The notes: generated by a model from the sequence alone, not told the origin. Shown: positions 1-6,536, numbered from the stretch's first letter. The stretch is 6,536 nt of DNA from Acidobacteriota bacterium (GCA_021823305.1 JAKAOE010000114.1:1-6536), one strand, 5' to 3'. A program made the numbers and translations.

Positions 1-1
1 C

Positions 2-559
2 ATGGCCGGGCTGGCGCTGCTCTCCGGGCCGTCGCTGCCGCTGCTGCGGCTGATGATGTGGCAGCGGTACGAGCAGGATCGGAGCGCCGGCGCGTTGACG
101 CCGGAGCGCGAGCGGCAATATGAAGAGGCCTGCGCGTGGGCGGCCGACTACGCCGCCGGGCGTGCGCTGGCGGCAGAGACGGGTGCAGACCATCCGTACG
201 CCGACATGCTGCGGTTCTTTCTGCAGCCGGCCAACATTTCCTATCTGCGCAGCCTGGAGCAGGTGGATCCAGCCGCCGAGCTGGCGCGGACCACGCTGCC
301 GGTGCTGATCGTGCAGGGCGGGCGCGATCCGTCGGTGATTGCCGCCAACGCCGAGCGGCTGCGGCAGGCGCGGCCGGATGCCGCGCTTGCCGAGTTCCCG
401 CAGCTGCAGCACTTCTACAAGGAGGCGGACGACGGCATGCCGCCGGAGGCCTCGTTCCTGCTGTCCACGACCAGCAGCCCGGCAGTGGCGGTGGCGCTGG
501 CGGAATGGATGCGCAGCGGGCGCGGCGCTACCCGAGGGGACGGGGCCCGGTCCGTATGA
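2..559 (+). CDS. alpha/beta-hydrolase, C-terminal part (5' end outside window)
   Basis: This is the C-terminal 185 residues of a predicted alpha/beta-hydrolase, a serine-type hydrolase whose substrate cannot be told from this fragment. Residues 1-10 (AGLALLSGPS) look like the strand that follows the nucleophile elbow in this fold. Residues 11-95 are a helical cap-like region. A hydrophobic strand at 98-105 runs into GGRDPS, placing the acid residue at Asp109, and His137 in QLQHFYK is the likely catalytic base. A closing helix (AVAVALAEWM, 161-170) ends the fold. The nucleophile Ser motif is missing, so the ATG at position 2 is probably an internal methionine and the true start lies left of the window. 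Translation stops at TGA 557-559. The last 15 residues are Arg/Gly-rich and probably disordered. The fold is fairly secure; an esterase, a peptidase of the prolyl-oligopeptidase type or a lipase-like enzyme are all possible. Confidence 0.75.
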   Translation: MAGLALLSGPSLPLLRLMMWQRYEQDRSAGALTPERERQYEEACAWAADYAAGRALAAETGADHPYADMLRFFLQPANISYLRSLEQVDPAAELARTTLPVLIVQGGRDPSVIAANAERLRQARPDAALAEFPQLQHFYKEADDGMPPEASFLLSTTSSPAVAVALAEWMRSGRGATRGDGARSV

Positions 560-596
560 CTGGCGCGGGCCCCGGCGCGGCTTCCGGGCGGCGGCG

Positions 597-625
597 TTGC
601 ACGAGGTGGCGGCGGGCAGTACACT
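597..625 (+). promoter_or_regulatory. sigma70-like promoter of the tricorn-like protease gene
   Basis: TTGCAC at 597-602 and TACACT at 620-625 are separated by exactly 17 nt, the optimal spacing for a housekeeping sigma factor. The usual start distance of about 7 nt past the -10 box falls at about 632-633, which is the A of the ATG at 633. No Shine-Dalgarno sequence precedes that ATG. The transcript is therefore predicted to be leaderless or nearly so. This also argues that the protease gene is transcribed independently of the hydrolase gene that ends 73 nt upstream. Confidence 0.55.
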
Positions 626-632
626 CCGCTGC

Positions 633-3600
633 ATGCGCCGCCTACTCACGCTTTTGGCCGGTCTGGCCCTGGCTACAATTCCGATCTCCGCCCAAGCCCG
701 CATGGCATTGAGCCAGCCGGCGATTTCGCCGCACGGGCGGCGGATCGCATTCGCCGCGGGCGGCGACATCTGGACCGCGGCGGCGGCGGGCGGCGACGCG
801 CACCTGCTGATCGCCAGCCCAGCGCTGAACTCGCATCCGCTGTACTCGCCCGACGGCCGGTGGCTGGCGTTCGAGTCGGCGCGCACGGGCAACGGCGACA
901 TCTACATTTTTTCGCTCACCGACGGGCGGCTGCGACGGCTGACGTGGGACGACGGCGCGGACGCGCTCGACAGCTGGTCGCCCGACAGCCGGTGGGTCTA
1001 CTTCAGCTCCAGCAAGAACAACGTCGGCGGGGACAACGACATTTACCGCGTGCGGATCACCGGCGGCACGCCGCAGATCGTGACCTCGGAGCGGTACGTG
1101 AACGAGTTTTTTGCCGCCGCCGCGCCCGACGGATCGCTCGCCTTTTGCGCGCGCGGGCTGGCGTCGGCGCAATGGTGGCGGGACGGGCACGCGCACATTG
1201 ACGAGACCGAGATCTGGCGCGTCGTACCGGCCGCGGCACCGGACGGCAAGAACGTCTACACGCGGCTGCTGCGCACCGGCGGGGCGAAGAACCTGTGGCC
1301 GATGTTCAGCCCGGACGGCAGGACGATGTACTTTATGTCCGACCGCAGCGGCGCGGAGAACCTATGGGAGATCCGCGGCGGCGGGGCGCCGCGGGCGCTG
1401 ACGCACTTCACCAATGGACGGCTGCTGTGGCCGGCGATCGCGGCCGACGGTTCGGCGATCGTGTTCGAGCGCGATTTCGGCGTGTGGCGCTACGACGTGA
1501 GGCGCGGCACGGCGGCGCCGGTCGAGATGCGGCTGATCGGCTCGCCCGCGCCGCAGCCGGTTGAACACCTGAACATCACCCGCGTCGCCGATCTGGCGGT
1601 GTCGCCGGACGGCAAGAAGCTGGCGTTCACGGCGCACGGCGAGGTGTTCGCGGTGGGGGCGCAGGCGGGCGGCGAGGCGCTGCGCATCACGCACACCGGC
1701 AAGCTGCAGTTCGATTTGCAATGGTCGCCGGACAACCACGAGCTGGCTTATCTCTCCGACCGCGACGGCCACGACCACGTCTACCTCTACAACTTCCTCA
1801 CCGGCAAGGAGCGCCAGCTCACGCGCGGCGATGAGGAGGACAGCCGGATCGCGTTTTCGCCCGACGGCAAGCGGCTGGCGTACCAGCAGGGCATCCGCTC
1901 GATCATGACCGTCAATCCGGCGACCGGCGCGAGCACGGAGGTGGCGCGCGGCTACTTCGGCAACCTGCCGCCGCTGAGCTACGGCGGCGGCATCGCCTGG
2001 TCGCCGGACGGCAAGCAGATCGCCTACCTCGACAAGCCGGACGGGATGTTCACCAACGTTTTCGTCTCGCCCGCCGGCGGCGGGACGCCGCTGCAGTTGA
2101 GCTACCTGGCCAACGCGTTCTCGGGCGGGCTGGTCTGGAGCCCGAACGCCAAGTTCCTGCTGTTCCAGACCGACCAGCGCACCGAGCCCAGCCGCATCGC
2201 GCGCATTGACCTGGCGCCGGAGCTGCCGGTGTACCGCGAGGACCTGTTCCACGGGCTGTTCCGGACGCCGGGACGGCGACCGAAGGGGCGGGGCGGGCGG
2301 GGCGCGGGAACGGCGGCGCCGGCGGCGCGCATCGTCGCCACCGGGATCGCGCAGCGGCTGCGGCTGCTACCGATGCTGAACGCGCGCTCGCCGGTGATCT
2401 CGCCCGACGGCAAATGGCTGGCCTACATCTCCGGCACGAACGGCGGCGGCAACATCTACATCACCTCGCTCACGCGGCGGCCCGCGCCGCCGCCCGGCGG
2501 CCGGGGACCGGCAGCGAGCGGGCCGGCGCCGAAACAGCTCACCGCGACCACCGGCGCCAAGAGCGGACTGCAGTTCAGCGCGGACTCGAAACACCTGTTC
2601 TACGCGGACGCCGGGCAGGCGCGCGAGGTCGCGGTCGGCGGCGGCAAGGCGCGGCTCATCCCGGTGCGCGCGCAACTGCGGGTGAACTTCAACCAGGAGA
2701 AAGAAGAAGTCTTCGCGCAGGCCTGGCGCTATTTGCGCGACACCTACATGAACCCGGCGATGAACGGCGTCAACTGGGACGCGGTGCGGACGGAGTTCGC
2801 GCCCGAAGTGGCCGGCGCCACGACCGACGCCGACCTGCGGCGGCTGCTGCTGGAGATGATCGGGCGGCTGGATTCGTCGCACTCGGGCATCTATCCGCCG
2901 CCGGGCGGCGTGCACATCACCACCGGCGCGCTGGGGCTGTTCTTCGACCGGGTGACGTACGAGACGCAGGGCAAGCTCTGCGTAACCGAAGTTGTTCCGC
3001 TGGGGCCGTCGGCGCTGGCGGGGGTGAAGACGGGCGACTGCCTGGTGGCGGTGGACGGCACGGCGATGGGGCCGACGGTGAACCTCGACCGGGTGCTGGA
3101 CGGCCGCATCGGCGAGAAGGTAGCGCTGCGGCTCACCTCACCGGGCGGCGTCCGCACGGTCTACGCGCAGCCGATCAGCAACCGCGCGGACAAGGCGCTG
3201 ATCTACAACGCCTGGGTGGCGCACAACCGGCGGGTGGTGAACCGGCTGAGCGGCGGCGCGCTGGGCTATGTGCACATGGCCGACACCGGGCAGGCCTCGC
3301 TGGACAAGCTCTACCTCGACCTGAACTCGACCGATTTTTCGAAAAAAGGCGTGGTGATCGACATCCGCAACAACAACGGCGGCTTCGTCAACGCCTACGC
3401 GCTCGACGTGCTCTCGCGCCGGCCCTACCTGACCATGGTGCCGCGCGGCTTCCCCGCCGGACCGGCGCGGGTGGCGCTGGGGCAGCGGGCGCTGGAGAAG
3501 CCGACGGTGCTGATCGTGAACCAGAACTCGCTCTCGGATTCGGAGGACTTCACCGAAGGCTATGAGGCGTTGCACCTGGGCCAGGTGGTGGGCGTGCCCA

Positions 3601-3851
3601 CGGCGGGCTGGATCATTTTCACCACCGCCGCGCGGCTCTTGGACGGCTCGACGCTGCGCTTGCCCACCACGCGCATCCTGGACGCCAACGGCAAGCCGAT
3701 GGAGCTGCATCCGCGGCCGGTGAACGTGCGGGTGCAGAACCCGATCGGCTCGTGGCAGGCGGGCCAGGACGCGCAGTTGGCGGCGGCGGTGAAGACGCTG
3801 CTGGCGCAGATTCACGCCGCGGCGGCGGCCAAGGCGGGCGGACGGCGGTAG
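633..3851 (+). CDS. secreted tricorn-like S41 protease (TolB-type propellers, PDZ, C2 catalytic domain)
   Basis: Predicted exported serine protease of the tricorn type (S41 superfamily), which cuts peptides at a Ser/His/Ser/Glu active site; 1072 residues, the size of archaeal tricorn. Start 633 is chosen because it gives a clean signal peptide: Arg2-Arg3, hydrophobic 4-18, AQA cleavage site at 20-22. The frame is open upstream to 339, but that stretch overlaps the hydrolase gene. Residues about 25-315 and 320-680 form two beta-propellers, marked by SPDG-type strands near residues 31, 71, 115, 225, 323, 364, 408, 456, 502, 589 and 648. The C1 domain is at about 685-760 with Ser749-His750, PDZ at about 765-848, and C2 follows with DIRNNNGG at 910-917, nucleophile Ser968-Asp969 in NSLSDSED, and Glu1024. 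Comparison is with tricorn Ser745, His746, Ser965, Asp966 and Glu1023, aligned from memory. Two low-complexity Gly/Arg/Pro/Ala inserts lie at 546-565 and 615-633. The substrate is unknown; a role in extracytoplasmic peptide degradation is inferred. Confidence 0.9.
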   Translation: MRRLLTLLAGLALATIPISAQARMALSQPAISPHGRRIAFAAGGDIWTAAAAGGDAHLLIASPALNSHPLYSPDGRWLAFESARTGNGDIYIFSLTDGRLRRLTWDDGADALDSWSPDSRWVYFSSSKNNVGGDNDIYRVRITGGTPQIVTSERYVNEFFAAAAPDGSLAFCARGLASAQWWRDGHAHIDETEIWRVVPAAAPDGKNVYTRLLRTGGAKNLWPMFSPDGRTMYFMSDRSGAENLWEIRGGGAPRALTHFTNGRLLWPAIAADGSAIVFERDFGVWRYDVRRGTAAPVEMRLIGSPAPQPVEHLNITRVADLAVSPDGKKLAFTAHGEVFAVGAQAGGEALRITHTGKLQFDLQWSPDNHELAYLSDRDGHDHVYLYNFLTGKERQLTRGDEEDSRIAFSPDGKRLAYQQGIRSIMTVNPATGASTEVARGYFGNLPPLSYGGGIAWSPDGKQIAYLDKPDGMFTNVFVSPAGGGTPLQLSYLANAFSGGLVWSPNAKFLLFQTDQRTEPSRIARIDLAPELPVYREDLFHGLFRTPGRRPKGRGGRGAGTAAPAARIVATGIAQRLRLLPMLNARSPVISPDGKWLAYISGTNGGGNIYITSLTRRPAPPPGGRGPAASGPAPKQLTATTGAKSGLQFSADSKHLFYADAGQAREVAVGGGKARLIPVRAQLRVNFNQEKEEVFAQAWRYLRDTYMNPAMNGVNWDAVRTEFAPEVAGATTDADLRRLLLEMIGRLDSSHSGIYPPPGGVHITTGALGLFFDRVTYETQGKLCVTEVVPLGPSALAGVKTGDCLVAVDGTAMGPTVNLDRVLDGRIGEKVALRLTSPGGVRTVYAQPISNRADKALIYNAWVAHNRRVVNRLSGGALGYVHMADTGQASLDKLYLDLNSTDFSKKGVVIDIRNNNGGFVNAYALDVLSRRPYLTMVPRGFPAGPARVALGQRALEKPTVLIVNQNSLSDSEDFTEGYEALHLGQVVGVPTAGWIIFTTAARLLDGSTLRLPTTRILDANGKPMELHPRPVNVRVQNPIGSWQAGQDAQLAAAVKTLLAQIHAAAAAKAGGRR

Positions 3852-3858
3852 CTGGGCT

Positions 3859-3869
3859 TACGCTAAACT
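3859..3869 (+). promoter_or_regulatory. candidate -10 region of thrS (TACGCT / TAAACT)
   Basis: Two overlapping TAnnnT boxes, TACGCT (3859-3864) and TAAACT (3864-3869), lie in the 23-nt gap between the protease stop and the thrS ATG at 3875. Either would place the transcription start within a few bases of that ATG. The only purine-rich stretch, GAGG at 3870-3873, is one base from the ATG and too close to act as a normal Shine-Dalgarno. No convincing -35 box is seen at 16-18 nt upstream (inside the end of the protease gene), so read-through from the protease promoter is also possible. Confidence 0.4.
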
Positions 3870-3874
3870 GAGGC

Positions 3875-5746
3875 ATGCCGGTTGCCGACGAAATTCTGGC
3901 GTCCGTGGAATGGGCGCCGAACCAGCCGCCCGCCGAGCTGCCGCGGCAGGAGCGGCTGCGGCGCATCCGCCACTCCGCCTCGCACATCATGGCGCAGGCG
4001 GTGCGCGAGCTCTTCCCTGCCGCGAAGCTGGCGATCGGGCCGCCGATCGAGAACGGCTTCTACTACGACATGGAGCTGCCGCGGGCGCTGACCGACGATG
4101 ACCTGCCGGAGATCGAGAAGCGGATGCGGCGCATCGTGGGGCGCGATCCGCAATTTTTCCGCGCCACGCTGGCGCGGCCGCGGGCAATGGAGCTGTTCCG
4201 CGAGTGGAACCAGCCGTACAAGATCGAGTTGCTGGAAGGGATTAAGGACGCCGAGGTTTCGCTCTACAAGCAGGACCGCTTCGTGGACTTGTGCGCCGGG
4301 CCGCACATCGCCCAGGGCGGCGTGTGCGGTCATTTCAAGCTGCTGTCGCTGGCGGGCGCGTATTGGCGCGGCGACGAGCACAACACCATGCTGCAGCGCA
4401 TCTACGGCACGGCGTGGGAGACGGAAGCGGAGCTGGCGGAGTACCTGCAGTTCCTCGAGGACTCGAAGGCGCGCGACCACCGCAAGCTGGGCTTGCAGCT
4501 TGACCTGTTCAGCTTCCATCCCTGGGCGGCGGGCTGCCCGTTCTGGCATCCACGCGGGCTGACGGTGCGCGAGGAGCTGCGGCGGCTGTGGCGCGAGACG
4601 CACACGCGCGCGGGCTACATCGAGATCATGAGCCCGGTGATTTACCGCAAGGAGCTGTTCGAGACCTCGGGGCACTGGGCGCACTTCCGCGAGAACATGT
4701 TTCTGGTGCAGGAGGGCGAAACCGCGGCGGCGGAGGGCCCGACCATGGCGCTCAAGCCGATGAACTGCCCCGACACAATGCTCTTCTACAAGACGCGGCA
4801 GCACTCCTACCGCGAACTGCCGCTGCGCATCAGCCAGGGGCAACTGCTGCACCGCAACGAGCCCATCGGCACGCTGCACGGGCTGATGCGGGCGCGCGTG
4901 TTCAGCCAGGACGACGCTCACATTTATTTGCACGAGGACCAGATCCAGGAGGAGATCGTGCGCGTGCTGGAGCTGCTGCACGAGATCTACTCCTACTTCG
5001 GACTGCGCTATTCGATCACGCTCTCGACCCGGCCGGAGAACTCGATGGGCGAGGCGGCGCTGTGGGAGAAGGCCGAGGCCGGACTGCGCCAGGCGCTCAG
5101 CGGGCTGAAGCTCGACTACAAGACCGACGCCGGCGGGGGCGCGTTCTACGGCCCCAAGATTGACGTCATGGTGCACGACAGCATGGGCCGGCAGTGGCAA
5201 TGCGGCACGGTGCAGCTCGATTTCAATCTGCCGCGGCGCTTCGAGCTGGAGTTCATCGACCGCGACAACCAGGCGCGCACGCCGGTGGTGATCCACCGCG
5301 CGCTGTTCGGCTCGGTGGAGCGCTTCCTGGGCATCCTGATCGAGCACTTCGCCGGCGCGCTGCCCACCTGGCTGGCGCCGGTGCAGGCGCTGGTGATGCC
5401 GATCGCGGAAGGGCAGGAAGCCTATGCGCGCACGGTGCTGGAGCGTTGCCAGGCGGCGGGCATACGGGCCGAGATCACGCCGGCGGACAGCAAGATCGGC
5501 TACCGCATCCGCGAAGCCGAGCTGCACAAGATCCCCTACATGCTGGTGGCGGGCAAGCGCGAGGCGGAGAACGGCTCGGTCTCGGTGCGCACCTACCAGG
5601 AAAAGGACCGTGGCGCAATGGCGGTGGGCGACGTGGTGGCGGAGATCGTGAAGAAGACGCGCGAGCGCACGCTCGACGTGACGGTGAAGGACTACTCGGC
5701 GCTGTTCCGCACCGAAGCCGCGGGCGAGGCGGCGCCGGCGTATTGA
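3875..5746 (+). CDS. thrS: threonyl-tRNA synthetase lacking the TGS domain
   Basis: Class II aminoacyl-tRNA synthetase that charges tRNA-Thr with threonine in the cytoplasm; 623 residues. Only 32 residues precede the editing domain, too few for the usual TGS domain. A TGA at 3869-3871, in frame and one codon before the ATG, rules out a longer start. The editing domain (about 33-190) keeps HSASH (His33, His37) and CAGPH (Cys140, His144), matching E. coli His73/His77 and Cys182/His186, so it should still clear Ser-tRNA-Thr. The catalytic domain keeps zinc ligands Cys298, His349 and His474, motif 2 Arg327 (LLHRNEP) and motif 3 Arg483; their spacings match E. coli Cys334, His385, His511, Arg363 and Arg520 almost exactly. 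The anticodon-binding domain covers about 510-605. After Cys298 the sequence is MNCPDT where E. coli has MNCPGH. The C-terminal end adds some 20 residues rich in Ala. The frequent neighbour infC is not found downstream; instead a gene pair on the opposite strand converges on it. Confidence 0.97.
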   Translation: MPVADEILASVEWAPNQPPAELPRQERLRRIRHSASHIMAQAVRELFPAAKLAIGPPIENGFYYDMELPRALTDDDLPEIEKRMRRIVGRDPQFFRATLARPRAMELFREWNQPYKIELLEGIKDAEVSLYKQDRFVDLCAGPHIAQGGVCGHFKLLSLAGAYWRGDEHNTMLQRIYGTAWETEAELAEYLQFLEDSKARDHRKLGLQLDLFSFHPWAAGCPFWHPRGLTVREELRRLWRETHTRAGYIEIMSPVIYRKELFETSGHWAHFRENMFLVQEGETAAAEGPTMALKPMNCPDTMLFYKTRQHSYRELPLRISQGQLLHRNEPIGTLHGLMRARVFSQDDAHIYLHEDQIQEEIVRVLELLHEIYSYFGLRYSITLSTRPENSMGEAALWEKAEAGLRQALSGLKLDYKTDAGGGAFYGPKIDVMVHDSMGRQWQCGTVQLDFNLPRRFELEFIDRDNQARTPVVIHRALFGSVERFLGILIEHFAGALPTWLAPVQALVMPIAEGQEAYARTVLERCQAAGIRAEITPADSKIGYRIREAELHKIPYMLVAGKREAENGSVSVRTYQEKDRGAMAVGDVVAEIVKKTRERTLDVTVKDYSALFRTEAAGEAAPAY

Positions 5747-5776
5747 GCTGGACGGGCTGGCGGCGGGCGGCTTGGT

Positions 5777-5808
5777 GCGCCCTCGCGCCGACGCGGGCGG
5801 TGGGGCGC
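5777..5808. other. GC-rich imperfect hairpin in the convergent spacer
   Basis: GCGCCC at 5777-5782 can pair with GGGCGC at 5803-5808, with a further CGCC/GGCG pairing inside (5786-5789 with 5796-5799). It lies between thrS and the converging minus-strand gene, where a bidirectional terminator would be expected. There is no T-tract on either side, so it is not a standard intrinsic terminator, and hairpins of this kind arise easily in DNA this GC-rich. The rest of the 113-nt spacer (5747-5859) shows nothing recognisable. Confidence 0.2.
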
Positions 5809-5859
5809 GGGTGCGTACATGGTGTGGGCACGGGTGCGCCGTAATCGCGAGGTCTTCGG

Positions 5860-6312
5860 TTATCGGAACAGGTGCACGAGCCAGCGCGCGAAGGTCTCCC
5901 AGAATCTCACGAGGAGCACCGTGACGCCGCTGCTCCCGATGATGGCCAAGGGGAATCTGTACCGATCACGCCTTTCAAGTCTGATTCGGCGGCGCAAGTC
6001 GTCGATGCCGGCGTCGGTTAGGTGACGCCGATTCGGCTCGTGGAGGTTGTTAGCCCAGTATCTATCGTCTTCGGTGACGGGAACGTGCAGGCGGTGCGCT
6101 GCCTCCATGTAATGGGCTCCGGTGAGCGTTGCGGCCCATTCGTCGAGCTCCTGCACCCCGTCCAACAGCACGTCTTGGTCGTGCTGGGGGGCTCGGCGAA
6201 CCTTATCCATCTCGCGCTTGCGAAGTCGGTGGACCAGGTCGGCTCTTAAGCGCCACCAGAGACGCTCATTGCGTGCAAGCCGCAAATAGAGCTCTTCCAG
6301 GGAAGCTGACAT
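5860..6312 (-). CDS. uncharacterised protein with C-terminal membrane anchor
   Basis: A 150-residue protein whose family and function I do not recognise. Residues 1-40 are a highly charged Arg/Glu helix (LEELYLRLARNERLWWRLRADL), and 45-80 is another probable helical segment. Residues 98-117 carry a pattern LTxxGIxxLRxxIRxExxxR (Leu98, Gly102, Leu106, Arg107, Ile110, Arg111, Glu113, Arg117), which leads straight into one hydrophobic segment at about 121-137. The last 13 residues (ETFARWLVHLFR) are amphipathic. This layout predicts a cytoplasmic helical domain held to the inner membrane by its C-terminus. That motif-plus-anchor arrangement resembles small uncharacterised proteins of accessory regions, recalled from memory rather than searched. 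The ATG at 6312 follows the stop of the upstream gene by 2 nt and has no Shine-Dalgarno, so translation is probably coupled. It uses AGA for Arg five times and AGG once, unlike the protease and thrS genes, which rely on CGC/CGG. Short plus-strand frames opposite it look like shadows. Confidence 0.65.
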   Translation of the reverse strand: MSASLEELYLRLARNERLWWRLRADLVHRLRKREMDKVRRAPQHDQDVLLDGVQELDEWAATLTGAHYMEAAHRLHVPVTEDDRYWANNLHEPNRRHLTDAGIDDLRRRIRLERRDRYRFPLAIIGSSGVTVLLVRFWETFARWLVHLFR

Positions 6313-6314
6313 AG

Positions 6315-6536
6315 TTAAGGCTGTCGGCGACCGAGTGCGTACCCAACGATTGTGCCGATCAGCGTCGCCACGACTGGGTCGAGCTTGCCTTTCCAGCTGA
6401 GAAACGCGACCGTACTGATGGCGAGGGCGAAGATCACCACGAGGGCAATGATCCCCGAAATCCAGCCCCTGTGTTGGTACTCGAGTTGGCGCCGTTGCTG
6501 CTCTTGGGCTGCTGCTGCGCTTGCGGCCTGCGAGCT
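6315..6536 (-). CDS. small two-helix membrane protein, C-terminal part (5' end outside window)
   Basis: An open minus-strand frame enters from the right edge and ends at TAA (6317-6315), giving 73 residues with no methionine, so the start lies beyond the window. The visible N-terminal part is Ala/Gln/Arg-rich and likely helical or coiled coil (QEQQRRQLEYQHRG, 11-24). Two hydrophobic segments follow: about 25-46 (WISGIIALVVIFALAISTVAFL) and about 53-69 (DPVVATLIGTIVGYALG), joined by the short loop SWKGKLD, and the protein ends GRRQP. Charged ends on both sides suggest a hairpin with both termini in the cytoplasm. A coiled coil followed by two close helices is loosely like DUF2335-type small membrane proteins, but I cannot confirm family membership. 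The next gene starts 2 nt after this stop, so the two are almost certainly one operon. Function unknown. Confidence 0.6.
   Translation of the reverse strand, partial: SSQAASAAAAQEQQRRQLEYQHRGWISGIIALVVIFALAISTVAFLSWKGKLDPVVATLIGTIVGYALGRRQP

Noticed and set aside
538..553. Imperfect inverted repeat GGACGGGGCCCGGTCC at the end of the hydrolase gene, considered as a terminator
   Set aside because: Two internal mismatches, no loop, no T-tract, and it lies before the stop codon.
339..632. N-terminal extension of the protease frame up to an ATG at 339, giving 1170 residues
   Set aside because: The extension overlaps the hydrolase gene in another frame, is Arg/Pro/Ser-rich noise, and would bury the signal peptide that begins at 633.
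1362..2252. 296-residue minus-strand open frame opposite the protease gene
   Set aside because: Arg/Ala/Val-rich with no domain; explained by G/C third-position bias of the real gene on the plus strand.
3335..3348. TTTTTCGAAAAAAG, a perfect 12-nt palindrome ending in an AAAAAAG heptamer that could be a -1 frameshift site
   Set aside because: The protease is read as AAA AAA GGC here, not in the A AAA AAG phase needed for canonical slippage, and the frame continues through an intact C2 domain. It encodes the ordinary residues DFSKKG.
3863..5527. 554-residue open frame on the minus strand opposite thrS
   Set aside because: It is a shadow frame of a GC-rich gene: low-complexity Arg/Leu/Val/His composition, no recognisable domain, and exactly opposite a clearly functional thrS.
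5819..6314. Short plus-strand open frames in the right-hand region (for example 5819-6025, 6022-6249, 6129-6314)
   Set aside because: They overlap one another and lack domain features; the minus-strand reading gives a longer protein with a coherent membrane anchor and a tightly spaced partner gene.
1..6536. CRISPR arrays, tRNA genes, transposon ends or tandem repeats
   Set aside because: No regularly spaced repeats, cloverleaf-like segments or terminal inverted repeats were seen on reading through the window; the recurring SPDG codons are propeller blades within one gene.

Overview
The window is a GC-rich bacterial segment (about 70% GC by eye, with strong G/C bias at third codon positions). 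It looks chromosomal. The gene content fits a soil-type Acidobacteriota or similar GC-rich Gram-negative bacterium: an exported tricorn-type S41 protease, start codons sitting directly behind TAnnnT boxes, and no clear Shine-Dalgarno sequences. That assignment is an inference; no taxonomic marker gene is present.

Layout. (1) Positions 2-559, plus strand: the C-terminal two thirds or so of an alpha/beta-hydrolase cut by the left edge, with the catalytic Asp and His visible and the nucleophile off-window. (2) A short gap of 73 nt contains a good sigma70-like promoter (TTGCAC, 17 nt, TACACT) whose predicted start falls at the ATG of the next gene. (3) Positions 633-3851, plus strand: a 1072-residue secreted tricorn-like protease with signal peptide, two beta-propellers, C1, PDZ and C2 domains and all four expected active-site residues. 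(4) Positions 3875-5746, plus strand: thrS, threonyl-tRNA synthetase, complete in its editing, catalytic and anticodon-binding parts but without the N-terminal TGS domain; an in-frame stop just before the ATG makes this certain at the sequence level. (5) Positions 5747-5859: a short convergent intergenic spacer. (6) Positions 5860-6536, minus strand: two small, tightly linked membrane-protein genes, the upstream one cut by the right edge. Their base composition and arginine codons differ from the rest, which suggests accessory or transferred DNA.

How the genes relate. The hydrolase, protease and thrS share a strand but have no evident joint pathway. The protease and thrS each appear to have their own promoter and probably leaderless mRNAs. 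The minus-strand pair is the least understood part: a short coiled-coil/two-helix membrane protein followed two bases later by a 150-residue protein with a single C-terminal membrane anchor. No RNA gene, CRISPR array, insertion sequence or attachment site was recognised.
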